A model generated the notes under the pieces. That model worked only from the letters and a program-made list of their open reading frames with translations, was not told the DNA's origin and ran no database searches. Below, in pieces: positions 35,326-44,958 of a DNA stretch of 64,000 nucleotides. The translations under genes were made by a program, and so were the position numbers. This DNA comes from Streptomyces spongiicola (lineage in GTDB: Bacteria > Actinomycetota > Actinomycetes > Streptomycetales > Streptomycetaceae), in contig NZ_CP029254.1 of NCBI RefSeq assembly GCF_003122365.1, forward strand, positions 1,503,001-1,567,000. Direction: 5' to 3'. The stretch's first letter is position 1; the number at the start of each line of letters is the position of its first letter.

Positions 35326-35568
35326 GAACTGAATCTATCCGCCGGGTGTCCTTCTAAGCGGTCTCGGCGAATTACCGCGGTGATCCCTTGGCCGGGTCCG
35401 GCCGCGTCCGGCACCGGCGGTGCCGGAACGGGAGCGGCGGCCGGAACAGGTGCGGCCGGAACGGGAGCGGCGGCGCAAACGGGGCGCGGGCACCGGCCGG
35501 CGGAACAGGGGCCGGTGCGGGCGGCCTGCGGCGCGGACCCGGCCCCGGCTCGCGGCGGGCGGACCGGG
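35326..35568. other. Low-complexity gap between CYTH/CHAD gene and rodA
   Basis: 243 bp rich in GGAACGGGAGCGGCG-like units (about 35420–35500). No gene or clean terminator seen. Confidence 0.4.
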
Positions 35569-36768
35569 TCAGGCGGACATCGGCCGCTGCACCTTGATGG
35601 ACTGGAGCAGTCCGACGGCCACCCAGACGGCGAACATCGACGAGCCGCCGTAGGAGACGAACGGCAGCGGCAGTCCGGCCACGGGCATGATGCCGAGGGT
35701 CATCCCGATGTTCTCGAAGGACTGGAAGGCGAACCAGGCGATGATGCCGGCGGCGACGATGGTGCCGTACAGCTCGGTGGTCTCGCGGGCGATGCGGCAG
35801 GCGCGCCACAGGACGACGCCGAGCAGGACGATGATCAGACCCGCTCCGACGAAGCCGAGTTCCTCACCGGCGACGGTGAACACGAAGTCCGTCTGCTGTT
35901 CGGGGACGAACTGGCCGGTGGTCTGGGAGCCCCGGAACAGGCCGGTGCCGAGCAGCCCGCCGGAGCCGATGGCGATGCGCGCCTGGTTGGTGTTGTACCC
36001 GACGCCGGCCGGGTCGAGTTCGGGGTTGGCGAACGCGGCGAACCGGTTGATCTGGTACTCGTCGAGCAGGCCGAGGACGGTGACCAGCACGGCGCCGCCG
36101 ACTCCGGCGCCGATCAGCCCGAAGATCCAGCGGTTGGAGGCGCCGGAGGCGAGCAGCACACCCAGGACGATCACGACCATCACCATCACCGAGCCGAGGT
36201 CCGGCATCAGCATCACGATGATCATGGGGAGGACCGCCAGGCCGAGCGCCCTGGCGACGGTGCGGTGGTCGGGATGGAGCTGGTCGCCGGCGTCGACCTG
36301 GGTCGCCAGCAGCATCGCCATGCCCACGATGATCGTGATCTTCACGAACTCGGAGGGCTGGAGGGAGAAGCCCCCGCCGAGCACGATCCAGGCGTGGGCG
36401 CCGTTGATGGTCGCGCCGAGCGGGGTGAGCACCAGTGCGACCAGCACCAGGGAGATGCCGTACAGCACGGGCACGGCGCCGCGCAGGGTGCGGTGCCCGA
36501 GCCAGACGGTGCCGACCATCAGGGCGAGCCCGATACCGGTGTTGAGCAGGTGGCGCAGGAAGAAGTAGTACGGGTCGCCGTGGTTCAGCTCGGTGCGGTT
36601 GCGGGTCGCGGACCAGACGAGCAGGGAGCCGAGCAGCGACAGGGTGAGCGCCGAGGCGAGCATCGGCCAGTCGAGCCGGCGGATCGTCGAGTCGCGGGCG
36701 AGGAGCTTGGCGAGGCCGCCGCGCTCCGGCGCGTACCGCGGGACCGAGAAGCCGTGGGGTCCGGCCAT
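35569..36768 (-). CDS. rodA: RodA-type SEDS peptidoglycan glycosyltransferase
   Basis: A 399-residue polytopic membrane protein, with about ten predicted helices, of the FtsW/RodA/SpoVE (SEDS) family, which polymerises lipid II. Family motifs are visible: GAHAWIVLGGGFSLQPSEFVK cut to GAHAWI and LQPSEFVK, MPDLGSVMV, QNRGSQTTGQF-type loop (FRGSQTTGQFVPEQQTDFVF) and GLPLPFVSYGGSS near the C-terminus. It starts 3 nt after the mrdA stop, so the SEDS polymerase and its class B PBP partner are translated together. In Streptomyces this rodA copy (sfr) serves aerial hyphae and spore wall synthesis. Confidence 0.95.
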   Translation of the reverse strand: MAGPHGFSVPRYAPERGGLAKLLARDSTIRRLDWPMLASALTLSLLGSLLVWSATRNRTELNHGDPYYFFLRHLLNTGIGLALMVGTVWLGHRTLRGAVPVLYGISLVLVALVLTPLGATINGAHAWIVLGGGFSLQPSEFVKITIIVGMAMLLATQVDAGDQLHPDHRTVARALGLAVLPMIIVMLMPDLGSVMVMVVIVLGVLLASGASNRWIFGLIGAGVGGAVLVTVLGLLDEYQINRFAAFANPELDPAGVGYNTNQARIAIGSGGLLGTGLFRGSQTTGQFVPEQQTDFVFTVAGEELGFVGAGLIIVLLGVVLWRACRIARETTELYGTIVAAGIIAWFAFQSFENIGMTLGIMPVAGLPLPFVSYGGSSMFAVWVAVGLLQSIKVQRPMSA

Positions 36769-36771
36769 GCT

Positions 36772-38946
36772 TCAGTCCCTCCGTCCGGTGGCGGGGGGCG
36801 GGCCGGCGAGGGAGGTGTCCTCCTCCGGCTCGGGCTGGGCCGGCGCATAGGGCGTGATCTTCGGCGCGTCGATGGAACCGTCGGGCTGGACCTTCGGCAG
36901 CGTCTTCTGGGGCTGGGGCAGCAGGGCCTTCCCGAGGTCCTGGTTGCCCTCCATGTCCAGTCCGTAGAGCGCGTTGTAGATGTTGCGCACGGCGGGGCCG
37001 GAGGCACCGGATCCGGTACCGCCCTGGGAGATGGTCATGACGATGGAGTAGTCCTTGGTGTACGTGGCGAACCAGGACGTCGTCTGCTTGCCGTGGACCT
37101 CGGCCGTGCCGGTCTTGGCGTGCATCGGGATCTTGTCCTGCGGCCAGCCGCCGAACCGCCAGGCGGCGGTTCCGCGGGTGGCGACTCCCGCGAGGGCCTC
37201 GTTCATCAGCTTGCGCGTCCTGGCGTCCATCGGCAGCTTGCCGTGCGACTCGGGCTCGATCTCGCGGATGCTCCTGCCGTCGGCGCTGATGACCGCCTTG
37301 CCGACGGTGGGGTTCCACATGGTGCCGCCGTTGGAGATCGCCGCGTAGATGGTGGCCATCTGGATCGGGGTGACCAGCGTGTCGCCCTGGCCGATGGAGT
37401 AGTTGACGGAGTCACCGGCGCGCATCAGGTTGCCTTCCAGGCAGTTCTCGTACGAGAGCTGCTGGATGTAGTCGCCGCCCTTCTTGCCGATCTTGCACCA
37501 GTAGTCCTTGTTGGCCTCCCAGAACTTCTGCTTCCAGCGGCGGTCGGGGACCCGGCCGGTGACCTCGTTGGGCAGGTCGATGCCGGTTTCGGCGCCGAGG
37601 CCGAACTGGTGGGCGGTCTTGTAGAACCAGTCCGCGGGGTCGTCCTTCGGCTTGAGCCCGCCGTCCTTCTTCCACTGCTGGTGGGCGAGGGCGTAGTAGA
37701 CGGTGTCGCAGGAGACCTCGAGGGCCTGGCCGAGGGTGATGCTGCCGTGGCCCTGGGACTCGAAGTTCTTGAAGACCTGGTTGCCGATGGAGTAGGAGCT
37801 GGGGCAGGGGTAGCGGCCGTTGAAGTCGTAGCCGGCGTTGACCGCGGCGGTGGTCGGGATGACCTTGAAGATGGAGCCGGGTGCCGCCTGGCCCTGGATG
37901 GCGCGGTTCAGCAGCGGGAAGTTGGACTTCTTGCCGGTGAGCCGGGCGTAGTCCTTGGCCGAGATGCCGCCGACCCAGGCGTTCGGGTCGTAGGTGGGCA
38001 GCGAGGCCATCGCGACGACCCGGCCGGTCCTGGCCTCCATCACGACGACGGCGCCCGAGTCGGCCTTGTAGTTGGTGTTGGTGTTGTCGTCGAAGACCTT
38101 GCGGGCCTCCTTCATCGCGTTGTCGAGCTCCCACTCGGCGACCGCCTGGACGCGGGCGTCGATGGAGGTGACGACGTTGGCGCCGGGCTCGGCCTTGTCG
38201 GCCTGGGCCAGGCCGATGACCCGGCCGAGCTTGTCCACCTCGTAGCGGGTGACGCCGGCCTTGCCGCGCAGGTCCTTGTCGTAGGTGCGCTCGAGTCCGG
38301 AGCGGCCGACCTGGTCGGAGCGCAGGAACGGCGAGTCGGTGTCCTTGGCCTTCTCGATCTCCTCGTCGGTGACGGGCGAGAGGTAGCCGAGGACCTGCGC
38401 GGTGTTCGCCTCGCCGGGGGCGGCGTAGCGGCGTACGGCCATCGGCTCGGCGGTGATGCCGGGGAAGTCCTCGGCGCGTTCGCGGATCTGGAGGGCCTGC
38501 TGGGTGGTGGCCTCGTCGGTGACCGGGATGGGCTGGTACGGGGAGCCGTTCCAGCAGGGCTGGGGGGTCTTGGCGTCGCAGAGCCGGACCTTGTCCATGA
38601 CGTCCTTCGGTTTCATGCCGAGGACCTCCGCCAGACGGGTGAGCACCCCCTTGCCGTCGTCCTTCATCCTCATCAGGTCGGTGCGGGACGCGGAGACGAC
38701 GAGCCGGGTCTCGTTGTCCGCCAGGGGCACGCCCCTGGCGTCCAGGATCGAGCCGCGCACGGCGGGCTGTACGACCTGCTGGACGTGGTTGCCCTTGGCC
38801 TCGTTCGTGTACTCGTCGCCGTTGCGGATCTGGAGGTACCAGAGGCGCCCGCCGAGCGTGGCGAAGAGGGAGAAGACGAGGACCTGGATGACGATGAGCC
38901 GGATCTGGACGCGCGGGGTCCGTCCCGTCTCGGGAATGTTGCTCAC
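36772..38946 (-). CDS. mrdA: Penicillin-binding protein 2 (class B, MrdA type)
   Basis: A 724-residue transpeptidase with one N-terminal membrane helix (LIVIQVLVFSLFATLGGRLW). Dimerisation domain ~60–220 (RGSILDARGVPLADN). Transpeptidase motifs: APGSIFKV (SxxK, ~353), SVNYS (SxN, ~515) and AKTGTAEV (KTG, ~608). The C-terminal ~60 residues are Pro-rich and probably disordered. GTG 38946 has GAGGGGG upstream. It lies between rodA and mreD in the canonical shape operon and should cross-link glycan made by RodA. Confidence 0.96.
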   Translation of the reverse strand: MSNIPETGRTPRVQIRLIVIQVLVFSLFATLGGRLWYLQIRNGDEYTNEAKGNHVQQVVQPAVRGSILDARGVPLADNETRLVVSASRTDLMRMKDDGKGVLTRLAEVLGMKPKDVMDKVRLCDAKTPQPCWNGSPYQPIPVTDEATTQQALQIRERAEDFPGITAEPMAVRRYAAPGEANTAQVLGYLSPVTDEEIEKAKDTDSPFLRSDQVGRSGLERTYDKDLRGKAGVTRYEVDKLGRVIGLAQADKAEPGANVVTSIDARVQAVAEWELDNAMKEARKVFDDNTNTNYKADSGAVVVMEARTGRVVAMASLPTYDPNAWVGGISAKDYARLTGKKSNFPLLNRAIQGQAAPGSIFKVIPTTAAVNAGYDFNGRYPCPSSYSIGNQVFKNFESQGHGSITLGQALEVSCDTVYYALAHQQWKKDGGLKPKDDPADWFYKTAHQFGLGAETGIDLPNEVTGRVPDRRWKQKFWEANKDYWCKIGKKGGDYIQQLSYENCLEGNLMRAGDSVNYSIGQGDTLVTPIQMATIYAAISNGGTMWNPTVGKAVISADGRSIREIEPESHGKLPMDARTRKLMNEALAGVATRGTAAWRFGGWPQDKIPMHAKTGTAEVHGKQTTSWFATYTKDYSIVMTISQGGTGSGASGPAVRNIYNALYGLDMEGNQDLGKALLPQPQKTLPKVQPDGSIDAPKITPYAPAQPEPEEDTSLAGPPPATGRRD

Positions 38947-38965
38947 GCTGCCGATACCCCCTCGG

Positions 38966-39631
38966 TCACAGTCGCTTGACTCCCCTGATCCGGCCGGCGC
39001 GGGAGGCCCGCGTCCTGGCCGCCCTGATCCGCAGCCCGCCGCGCTGGCGGCCGATGCGCAGTCCGGTGCCGGAGGTGGCCCAGCCGCTGGAGACGTCGGC
39101 GGTGCCGGTCTGGGGCTCGGCGAGCGGGTCGTTCTCGGCGCGTCTGGCCAGCGCCATGATCAGCGGCACCGTGAACGGAGCCAGGAGCAGGTCGTACAGG
39201 GCGGCCGTGAACAGCAGCGAGCCGAGGCCGACATGGCGTGCGGCGGTGTCGCCGACGAGCGCGCCGACGCCCGCGTACAGCAGGGTCGAGCCGACGGCCG
39301 CCGCCACGACCACGACCATCGGGCCGGTGGCGGAGGTCAGCCGGCCGTTCTCGGGCCTGGCGAGTCCGACGAGGTAGCCGACGACGCAGAGCACGAGGGC
39401 GTAGCGACCGGCGGCGTGGTCGGCGGGCGGGGCGAGGTCGGCGAGAAGTCCCGCGCCGAAGCCGACGAGGGCGCCGCCGGTGTGGCCGTAGACGAGTGCG
39501 AGGGCCACGACGGTGAGCAGCAGCAGGTCCGGCACCGCTCCGGGGAGCTGGAGCCGGGCGAGGACGGAGACCTGGACGACGAGCGCGACCACGACGAGCG
39601 TCGTGGAGAGGAGCATCCGGTTGAAGCGCAT
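38966..39631 (-). CDS. mreD: Rod-shape protein MreD
   Basis: A 221-residue membrane protein with five to six predicted helices, MRFNRMLLSTTLVVVALVVQ at the N-terminus, and an MreD-like QLPGAVPDLLLL and GALVGFGAGLLADL. The last ~50 residues are soluble, Arg-rich (RIGRQRGGLRIRAARTRASR) and specific to actinomycetes. GGAGGAG precedes the ATG. It links MreC to the RodA/PBP2 machinery at the membrane. Confidence 0.95.
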   Translation of the reverse strand: MRFNRMLLSTTLVVVALVVQVSVLARLQLPGAVPDLLLLTVVALALVYGHTGGALVGFGAGLLADLAPPADHAAGRYALVLCVVGYLVGLARPENGRLTSATGPMVVVVAAAVGSTLLYAGVGALVGDTAARHVGLGSLLFTAALYDLLLAPFTVPLIMALARRAENDPLAEPQTGTADVSSGWATSGTGLRIGRQRGGLRIRAARTRASRAGRIRGVKRL

Positions 39632-39649
39632 GGGGTTCGGCTCCTCCTG

Positions 39650-40726
39650 CTACTCGGCGTCGCGGCCGGTGCCGGCCGCGGTGCTGTCCGCCCGCGGGGT
39701 CTCCCCGCCCGGGTCCTGGTCCCGGTCCTGTACCTGTTCCCGGTCCTGTGCCCGGTCCCGGTCCCGTGCCTGCTCCCGGTCTTCCGGAGCGCCGGTCTGC
39801 GCCCGGGCACCGCCCTCCGCGGAGGGGGTGACCGTGACGGTCACCGTCGGCGTGGGTGTCGGCTTGGGCTTCGGGGGCAGCACCGTGTCGCGCGGGTCGG
39901 TGCGGGGCGCCTGCACGACGACGCCGACGATGTCGAGCTTGGTGAAGGCGGCGTACGGCCGTACGAAGACGTTGCGGGTCAGCGCGCCGCCGGAGGGGTC
40001 GACCCGGACGACCTCGCCGACCGGCACCCCGGGTACGAACGGCTTGTCGGCCTGGGAGCCGAAGGTCACCAGCCGGTCCCCCTTGCGCACCTTCGCCTTG
40101 CCGTTGAGGAGTTGCACGGAGAGCGGCTGGTCGCCCTGGCCGGTGGCGAAGCCCAGCTCGTCGGTCCGCTCCATACGGGTGCCGACGGTGAAGTCCGGGT
40201 CGTTGGCGAGGAGTACGGTCGCGGTGTTCGGGCCGACGGTGGTCACCCGGCCGACGAGACCGTCGCCGTTGAGCACGGTCATGTCGCGCCGGATGCCGTC
40301 GACCGAGCCGGCGTCGATGGTGACCGTCCAGGAGAAGCCCTGGGCGGCTCCTATCGCGATGACCTCGGCCCCCTTGATGCCGTACTGCCCGGTGGCCGCG
40401 GTCTTCAGCATGCTGTCGAGCTGCCGGATCCTGCTGCGGTTGCGGTCGTCGCTGCCGAGTCTCGCCTTGAGTGCGGCGTTCTCGCGTTCGAGGACGGAGA
40501 TGCGGTCGTGCCGCTCGCCCGAGTCGCGGATCGCCCCTATGGCGTTGCCGACCGGATCGACGGCGGAGGCCACACCGTTCTCGACCGGCCCGAAGACGGC
40601 GGCCGCGGCCTGCCGGGCGCCGTCGACCGGTGACCCCTCGCCGCCGCGGATGTCCACCGTGATCAGCGCGAACGCGATGGCGATCAGCAGGACCAGGAGC
40701 AGCCGGCTCTCTTTCGTGTCCCTCAC
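39650..40726 (-). CDS. mreC: Rod-shape protein MreC
   Basis: A 358-residue protein with a short cytoplasmic tail, one membrane helix (LLLVLLIAIAFALITVD), a coiled coil (ISVLERENAALKARLG) and the extracytoplasmic beta-barrel domain (KGAEVIAIGAAQGFSWTVTI, GDGLVGRVTTVGPNTATVLL, GLATGQG-like DELGFATGQGDQP). After ~300 comes a Pro/Thr stretch and an Asp/Arg/Gln repeat tail (DREQARDRDRAQ) encoded by a CCGGTCCTGTGC-type DNA repeat. GTG 40726. It is part of the mreB–mreC–mreD–mrdA–rodA operon that guides wall synthesis. Confidence 0.95.
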   Translation of the reverse strand: MRDTKESRLLLVLLIAIAFALITVDIRGGEGSPVDGARQAAAAVFGPVENGVASAVDPVGNAIGAIRDSGERHDRISVLERENAALKARLGSDDRNRSRIRQLDSMLKTAATGQYGIKGAEVIAIGAAQGFSWTVTIDAGSVDGIRRDMTVLNGDGLVGRVTTVGPNTATVLLANDPDFTVGTRMERTDELGFATGQGDQPLSVQLLNGKAKVRKGDRLVTFGSQADKPFVPGVPVGEVVRVDPSGGALTRNVFVRPYAAFTKLDIVGVVVQAPRTDPRDTVLPPKPKPTPTPTVTVTVTPSAEGGARAQTGAPEDREQARDRDRAQDREQVQDRDQDPGGETPRADSTAAGTGRDAE

Positions 40727-40892
40727 GTGCGGCGGCCGTGCCTTCCTCGTCGGAATGTGGATGCCGGGCTCTGTGGTGCGTGGTGGTGCGTGTGCCTGTC
40801 GTGCCGTGTCGTGGCCGTCGTGCCGTGTGCTGTTGTACGGGCGGCCTGCCGAACGGGGCCGGGCTACCCGAACAGCCGATCGCGGCCCCGCG

Positions 40893-41912
40893 CTAGCGGC
40901 GGGGCTGGGCGTCCAGCACCTGCTGGAGCGCCTCGAACTCCTCGACGCACTTGCCCGAGCCGAGCGCCACCGAGTCCAGCGGGTCCTCGGCGATGTGGAT
41001 GGGCATGCCCGTCTCGCTGCGGAGCCGCTCGTCGAGCCCGCGCAGCAGCGCGCCGCCGCCGGTGAGGACGATGCCGCGGTCCATGACGTCGCCGGACAGC
41101 TCCGGCGGGCACTTGTCCAGGGTGGTCTTCACCGCGTCGACGATCGCGTTGACCGGTTCCTCGATGGCCTTGCGGACCTCGGTGGCGGAGATGACCACGG
41201 TCTTGGGCAGCCCGGAGACGAGGTCGCGTCCGCGGATCTCGGTGTGCTCGTCCTTGTCCAGGTCGTACGCCGAGCCGATGGTGATCTTGATGTTCTCCGC
41301 GGTCCGCTCTCCGAGGAGGAGGCTGTACTCCTTCTTGACGTGCTGGATGATCGCGTTGTCCAGCTCGTCACCCGCCACCCGGATGGACTGTGCCGTGACG
41401 ATTCCCCCGAGGGAGATCACGGCGACCTCGGTGGTACCGCCGCCGATGTCCACCACCATGTTGCCGGTGGCCTCGTGGACCGGCAGGCCCGCTCCGATGG
41501 CGGCCGCCATCGGCTCCTCGATGATGTGCACCTGGCGGGCGCCGGCCTGGGTGGACGCCTCGATGACCGCCCGGCGCTCGACCCCGGTGATGCCGGAGGG
41601 CACGCAGACGACGATGCGGGGCCGGGCCGCCCACCGGCGCTTGTGGATCTTGAGGATGAAGTAGCGGAGCATCCGCTCGGTGATCTCGAAGTCGGCGATC
41701 ACACCGTCCTTCAGGGGGCGCACCGCGACGATGTTGCCGGGCGTACGTCCGATCATCTTCTTGGCCTCGGCACCCACCGCGAGGATGCCGCCGGTGTTGG
41801 TGTTGATGGCGACCACGGACGGCTCGTTGAGGACGATCCCCCGACCCCTGACGTACACCAGCGTGTTGGCGGTCCCGAGGTCGACAGCCATGTCACGGCC
41901 GATGAACGACAT
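40893..41912 (-). CDS. mreB: Rod-shape actin homologue MreB
   Basis: A 339-residue actin-fold ATPase: [20 protein letters not shown] (phosphate 1), [18 protein letters not shown] (phosphate 2), [15 protein letters not shown] and [16 protein letters not shown] (adenosine). ATG 41912 (SFIGRDM) is chosen because AAGGGGA lies 6 nt upstream and the length fits; the in-frame codon at 41933 adds seven residues. In Streptomyces MreB functions in aerial hyphae and spores. A 166-bp gap with GTGCCGT-type low-complexity sequence separates it from mreC. Confidence 0.98.
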   Translation of the reverse strand: MSFIGRDMAVDLGTANTLVYVRGRGIVLNEPSVVAINTNTGGILAVGAEAKKMIGRTPGNIVAVRPLKDGVIADFEITERMLRYFILKIHKRRWAARPRIVVCVPSGITGVERRAVIEASTQAGARQVHIIEEPMAAAIGAGLPVHEATGNMVVDIGGGTTEVAVISLGGIVTAQSIRVAGDELDNAIIQHVKKEYSLLLGERTAENIKITIGSAYDLDKDEHTEIRGRDLVSGLPKTVVISATEVRKAIEEPVNAIVDAVKTTLDKCPPELSGDVMDRGIVLTGGGALLRGLDERLRSETGMPIHIAEDPLDSVALGSGKCVEEFEALQQVLDAQPRR

Positions 41913-42129
41913 AGAGTTCCCCTTGTGTCCCATGAGGATGCGTCGGGCCTTCCCAAATCGAGCTTTGACGGCTTTTCAGGCAGGCGAGGAGGGTGATGCG
42001 CGGGTGCTACGGCGTGAAGGCCTCCATCGTAGTGCCGCCTGCGGCGACTCCGCGCGCTGGGCCCCGCCTCAATAAGGGTGACGGCGAGTCGGAGCGATGC
42101 GTTCCCGGTATCGGGCCGCGTATGCCGAA
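41913..42129 (-). promoter_or_regulatory. mreB upstream region with TACGAT -10-like box
   Basis: No gene in the 324-bp ndk–mreB gap. On the minus strand TACGAT at 42026–42031 lies 114 nt before the mreB ATG and resembles a Streptomyces -10; the -35 is poor. Only one promoter is proposed although mreB regions in Streptomyces often have several. Confidence 0.35.
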
Positions 42130-42156
42130 GGGCGACCGAAATTCCTTCGGTCGCCC
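42130..42156 (-). terminator. Terminator of ndk
   Basis: GGGCGACCGAA (42130–42140) pairs perfectly with TTCGGTCGCCC (42146–42156), 5-nt loop. It separates ndk from the mre operon. Confidence 0.88.
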
Positions 42157-42236
42157 CAGGGGCCGGGCGCCGCACGGCTGACCGTACGGCTGACCGCGGG
42201 TCACCGGCCGGTGGTGGACCGGCGGGACCGGGAGCC

Positions 42237-42647
42237 TCAGCGCCCCGGGAAGAAGATCTTCAGCTCGCGGGCCGCGGACTCCTCGGAGTCCGAGGCGTGG
42301 ATCAGGTTCTCGCGGACGATCGTGCCGTAGTCGCCGCGGATGGAACCCGGCGCGGCCGCGATCGGGTCGGTCGGGCCGGCCAGCGTGCGCACCCCCTCGA
42401 TGACCCGCTCGCCCTCCACGACCAGGGCGACCACGGGACCGGAGGACATGAAGGCGACCAGCGGCTCGTAGAACGGCTTGCCCCGGTGCTCGCCGTAGTG
42501 CTGCTCCAGGGTGTCCTGGTCGAGGTCACGCAGCTCCAGCGCGGTGATCCGCCAGCCCGCCTTGCGCTCGATGCGGCCGATGATCTCGCCGACCAGACCG
42601 CGGCGTACGGCGTCGGGCTTGAGCAGGACGAGCGTGCGCTGGCTCAC
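42237..42647 (-). CDS. ndk: Nucleoside diphosphate kinase
   Basis: A 136-residue Ndk that transfers the gamma-phosphate between nucleotides. It opens with SQRTLVLLKPDAVRRGLVGE and contains the phospho-histidine motif NLIHASDSEESAARE (His117). GTG 42647 has AAGGAG 7 nt upstream. Length is normal. It is flanked by DUF4233–folC upstream and a strong terminator downstream. Confidence 0.99.
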   Translation of the reverse strand: MSQRTLVLLKPDAVRRGLVGEIIGRIERKAGWRITALELRDLDQDTLEQHYGEHRGKPFYEPLVAFMSSGPVVALVVEGERVIEGVRTLAGPTDPIAAAPGSIRGDYGTIVRENLIHASDSEESAARELKIFFPGR

Positions 42648-42753
42648 TAGAGGCTCCTTCGAGTGCGGGTCCCGGGAATTCACGGAAGACGGAGTCCGCA
42701 GGACGAACGGTCTTGCCGGTGCTCAGAGGCTACAGGGCCGCCGCAGACGCCCG

Positions 42754-43119
42754 TCACGCAGCGTCAGGTTCCGCGGGACCCGCCGCGGTCTGCCGCTCCG
42801 CCCAGCGGGCCCTGGCCTCGTCGATCTTGCGGCCGTAGTGCACCGAGGCCCACCACAGGCCGGCGAACACGGCCCCGAGGGCGAACATCGTCGGGACCAC
42901 GAGGCCGCTCGCGACCAGGCCGATCTGGAGCGCCCAGCCGAGCGGCACCCCGCCGGGGCGGGTGACCATCCCGCACAGCAGCAGCGTCAGCAGCATCGCG
43001 ACCCCGCTCACCGTCCACACGGTGGCCGCGGAGAGGTCCGGGTCCTTCATCGCCACCAGTCCGGCGAAGCCGATCACGAAGAACTCGCCGATCAGCGTCG
43101 AGGCGCAGAGCGTACGCAT
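42754..43119 (-). CDS. DUF4233 membrane protein
   Basis: A 121-residue protein with four predicted membrane helices (LIGEFFVIGFAGLVAM, TVWTVSGVAMLLTLLLCGMV, GWALQIGLVASGLVVPTMF, ALGAVFAGLWWASV) and a short basic/acidic tail. It is the DUF4233 protein that follows folC throughout actinomycetes; its function is unknown. The ATG is 4 nt beyond the folC stop, so the two are coupled. Confidence 0.92.
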   Translation of the reverse strand: MRTLCASTLIGEFFVIGFAGLVAMKDPDLSAATVWTVSGVAMLLTLLLCGMVTRPGGVPLGWALQIGLVASGLVVPTMFALGAVFAGLWWASVHYGRKIDEARARWAERQTAAGPAEPDAA

Positions 43120-43123
43120 GGAG

Positions 43124-44674
43124 TCAGTCCCTTCCCAGCAGCAGCCGGGCCTCGCCGACCGTGATCACGGAGCCGGTCACCAGGACACCCGCGCCCGAGT
43201 ACTCGGCCTCCTCCTCGGCGAGTGTGATCGCCGCTTCCAGCGCGTCGTCGAGCCGCGGCTCCACCACCACCCGCTCGTCCCCGAACACCTCCACGGCGAT
43301 CGCCGCCAGCTCGTCGGCGTCCATCGCCCGATGGCTGGAGTTCTGCGTGACGACGATCTCGGTGAAGATCGGCTCGAAGGCCTCCAGGACCGCCTTCACG
43401 TCCTTGTCGGCGCTCGTGCCCACGACTCCGACCAGCCGCGAGAAGCCGAACGACTCGGTGACCCCCTCCGCAGCCGCCCGGGCACCGGCCGGGTTGTGCG
43501 CGGCGTCCAGAACGACGGTCGGGCTGCGCCGCACGACCTCGAGCCGGCCCGGCGACACCACCGAGGCGAACGCGGACCGGACCGTCTCCGCGTCCAGCGT
43601 CCGCGCGTGCTCCGCGCCGATGCCGAAGAACGCCTCCACCGCCGCCAGCGCCACCGCCGCGTTGTGCGCCTGGTGCGCGCCGTGCAGCGGGAGGAAGACC
43701 TCCTCGTACTCGCCGCCGAGTCCGCGCAGCGTCAGCAGCTGCCCGCCGACGGCGACCTCCCGCGACGCCACCCCGAACTCCATGCCCTCGCGGGCCACCG
43801 TCGCGTCCACCTCGACGGCCCGCTTCAGCATCACCTGGGCGGCGTCCACGGGCTGCTGCGCCAGGATCACCGTCGCGCCCTGCTTGATGATCCCGGCCTT
43901 CTCGCCGGCGATCTCGGCCGCGGTGGTGCCCAGCCGGTCGGTGTGGTCCAGGTCGATGGGGGTGACCACCGCGACCGAACCGTCGATGACGTTCGTCGCG
44001 TCCCAGCTGCCGCCCATGCCGACCTCGACGACGGCCACGTCGACCGGCGCGTCGGCGAAGGCTGCGTAGGCCATCCCGGTGAGCACCTCGAAGAAGGAGA
44101 GCCGGTACTCCTGCGCGGTGTCGACCATGTCCACGTACGGCTTGACGTCCCGGTACGTGGCGATGAACCGCTCGGCGTCGATCGGGGCGCCGTCCAGGCT
44201 GATCCGCTCGGTGACCGACTGGACGTGGGGCGAGGTGTACCGCCCGGTGCGCAGCTCGAAGGCGCCGAGCAGCGCCTCGATCATGCGGGCGGTGGAGGTC
44301 TTGCCGTTGGTGCCCGTGATGTGGATCGACGGGTAGGCGCGCTGGGGCTCCCCCAGCACGTCCATCAGTGCGGTGATCCGGCTGACCGACGGCTCCAGCT
44401 TGGTCTCGCCCCAGCGGCCGGCGAGCTCCTGCTCGACCTCGCGGAGCGCCTTGTCCACCTCCGGGTCGGCGGGGCGCCTCGGCACCTGGTCCCCCCGCGG
44501 CGGCCCGGCCTGGGTGCGCAGCGTGCGGCTCCCGGCCTCGATCACCGCCAGATCGGGGTCGCGGTCGGTCTCGGCGTCGACGATCGCGTCGAACTCGTCT
44601 CCGGTCGCGTCGCCGGTCTCGTCTCCGGTTGCGTCGCCGGTTGCGTCGAAGGGCTCTGGCTGCTGGTCGCTCAC
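43124..44674 (-). CDS. folC: Dihydrofolate synthase/folylpolyglutamate synthase
   Basis: A 516-residue Mur-ligase-type enzyme that adds glutamate to folates. ATP loop HITGTNGKTSTARM at ~120, then RTGRYTSPHVQSVTERI, VVEVGMGGSWDATNVID, PIDLDHTDRLG, GEKAGIIK and LDAAHNPAGA. The first ~75 residues are an acidic extension with four Thr-Gly-Asp repeats (DATGDATGDETG), encoded by a 15-bp-type DNA repeat. GTG 44674 is favoured by a -10 box TAGACT ending 7 nt upstream, i.e. a leaderless start; the frame stays open far upstream but is not FolC-like. Confidence 0.95.
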   Translation of the reverse strand: MSDQQPEPFDATGDATGDETGDATGDEFDAIVDAETDRDPDLAVIEAGSRTLRTQAGPPRGDQVPRRPADPEVDKALREVEQELAGRWGETKLEPSVSRITALMDVLGEPQRAYPSIHITGTNGKTSTARMIEALLGAFELRTGRYTSPHVQSVTERISLDGAPIDAERFIATYRDVKPYVDMVDTAQEYRLSFFEVLTGMAYAAFADAPVDVAVVEVGMGGSWDATNVIDGSVAVVTPIDLDHTDRLGTTAAEIAGEKAGIIKQGATVILAQQPVDAAQVMLKRAVEVDATVAREGMEFGVASREVAVGGQLLTLRGLGGEYEEVFLPLHGAHQAHNAAVALAAVEAFFGIGAEHARTLDAETVRSAFASVVSPGRLEVVRRSPTVVLDAAHNPAGARAAAEGVTESFGFSRLVGVVGTSADKDVKAVLEAFEPIFTEIVVTQNSSHRAMDADELAAIAVEVFGDERVVVEPRLDDALEAAITLAEEEAEYSGAGVLVTGSVITVGEARLLLGRD

Positions 44675-44681
44675 GACCGAC

Positions 44682-44687
44682 AGTCTA
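44682..44687 (-). promoter_or_regulatory. Leaderless promoter -10 of folC
   Basis: TAGACT, ending 7 nt before GTG 44674. No ribosome-binding site is present, so transcription probably starts at the start codon. Confidence 0.5.
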
Positions 44688-44893
44688 CGGAGCGCCGCCG
44701 ACACCCGGACCGACGGCCGGTCCGTACCGGGTCCGGGCGCCGACCGGAACCGCCCGGGAAACCGCCCGGTGCCGTCGGGCACCGTCGCGGGCGCCGTCGG
44801 GCGCCCTGCGGGCGGCGGCGCCCGCACGCGCTGCGCGCCGGGGCCGAACTCCCGTGGGCGGGTGCCCGGCCGGCTCCGCCGCGTGCGAAGCCG

Positions 44894-44934
44894 AGGCCCC
44901 CGGCCGGTCGGACTCGCCGGTCTCCGGGGGCCTC
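44894..44934 (-). terminator. Terminator of valS
   Basis: GAGGCCCCCGG (44894–44904) pairs perfectly with CCGGGGGCCTC (44924–44934), 25 nt beyond the valS stop. An inner CCGG/CCGG pair may extend it. The rest of the 284-bp gap shows no gene. Confidence 0.85.
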
Positions 44935-44958
44935 GCACATGGCGGCGGGTGCCGCGGG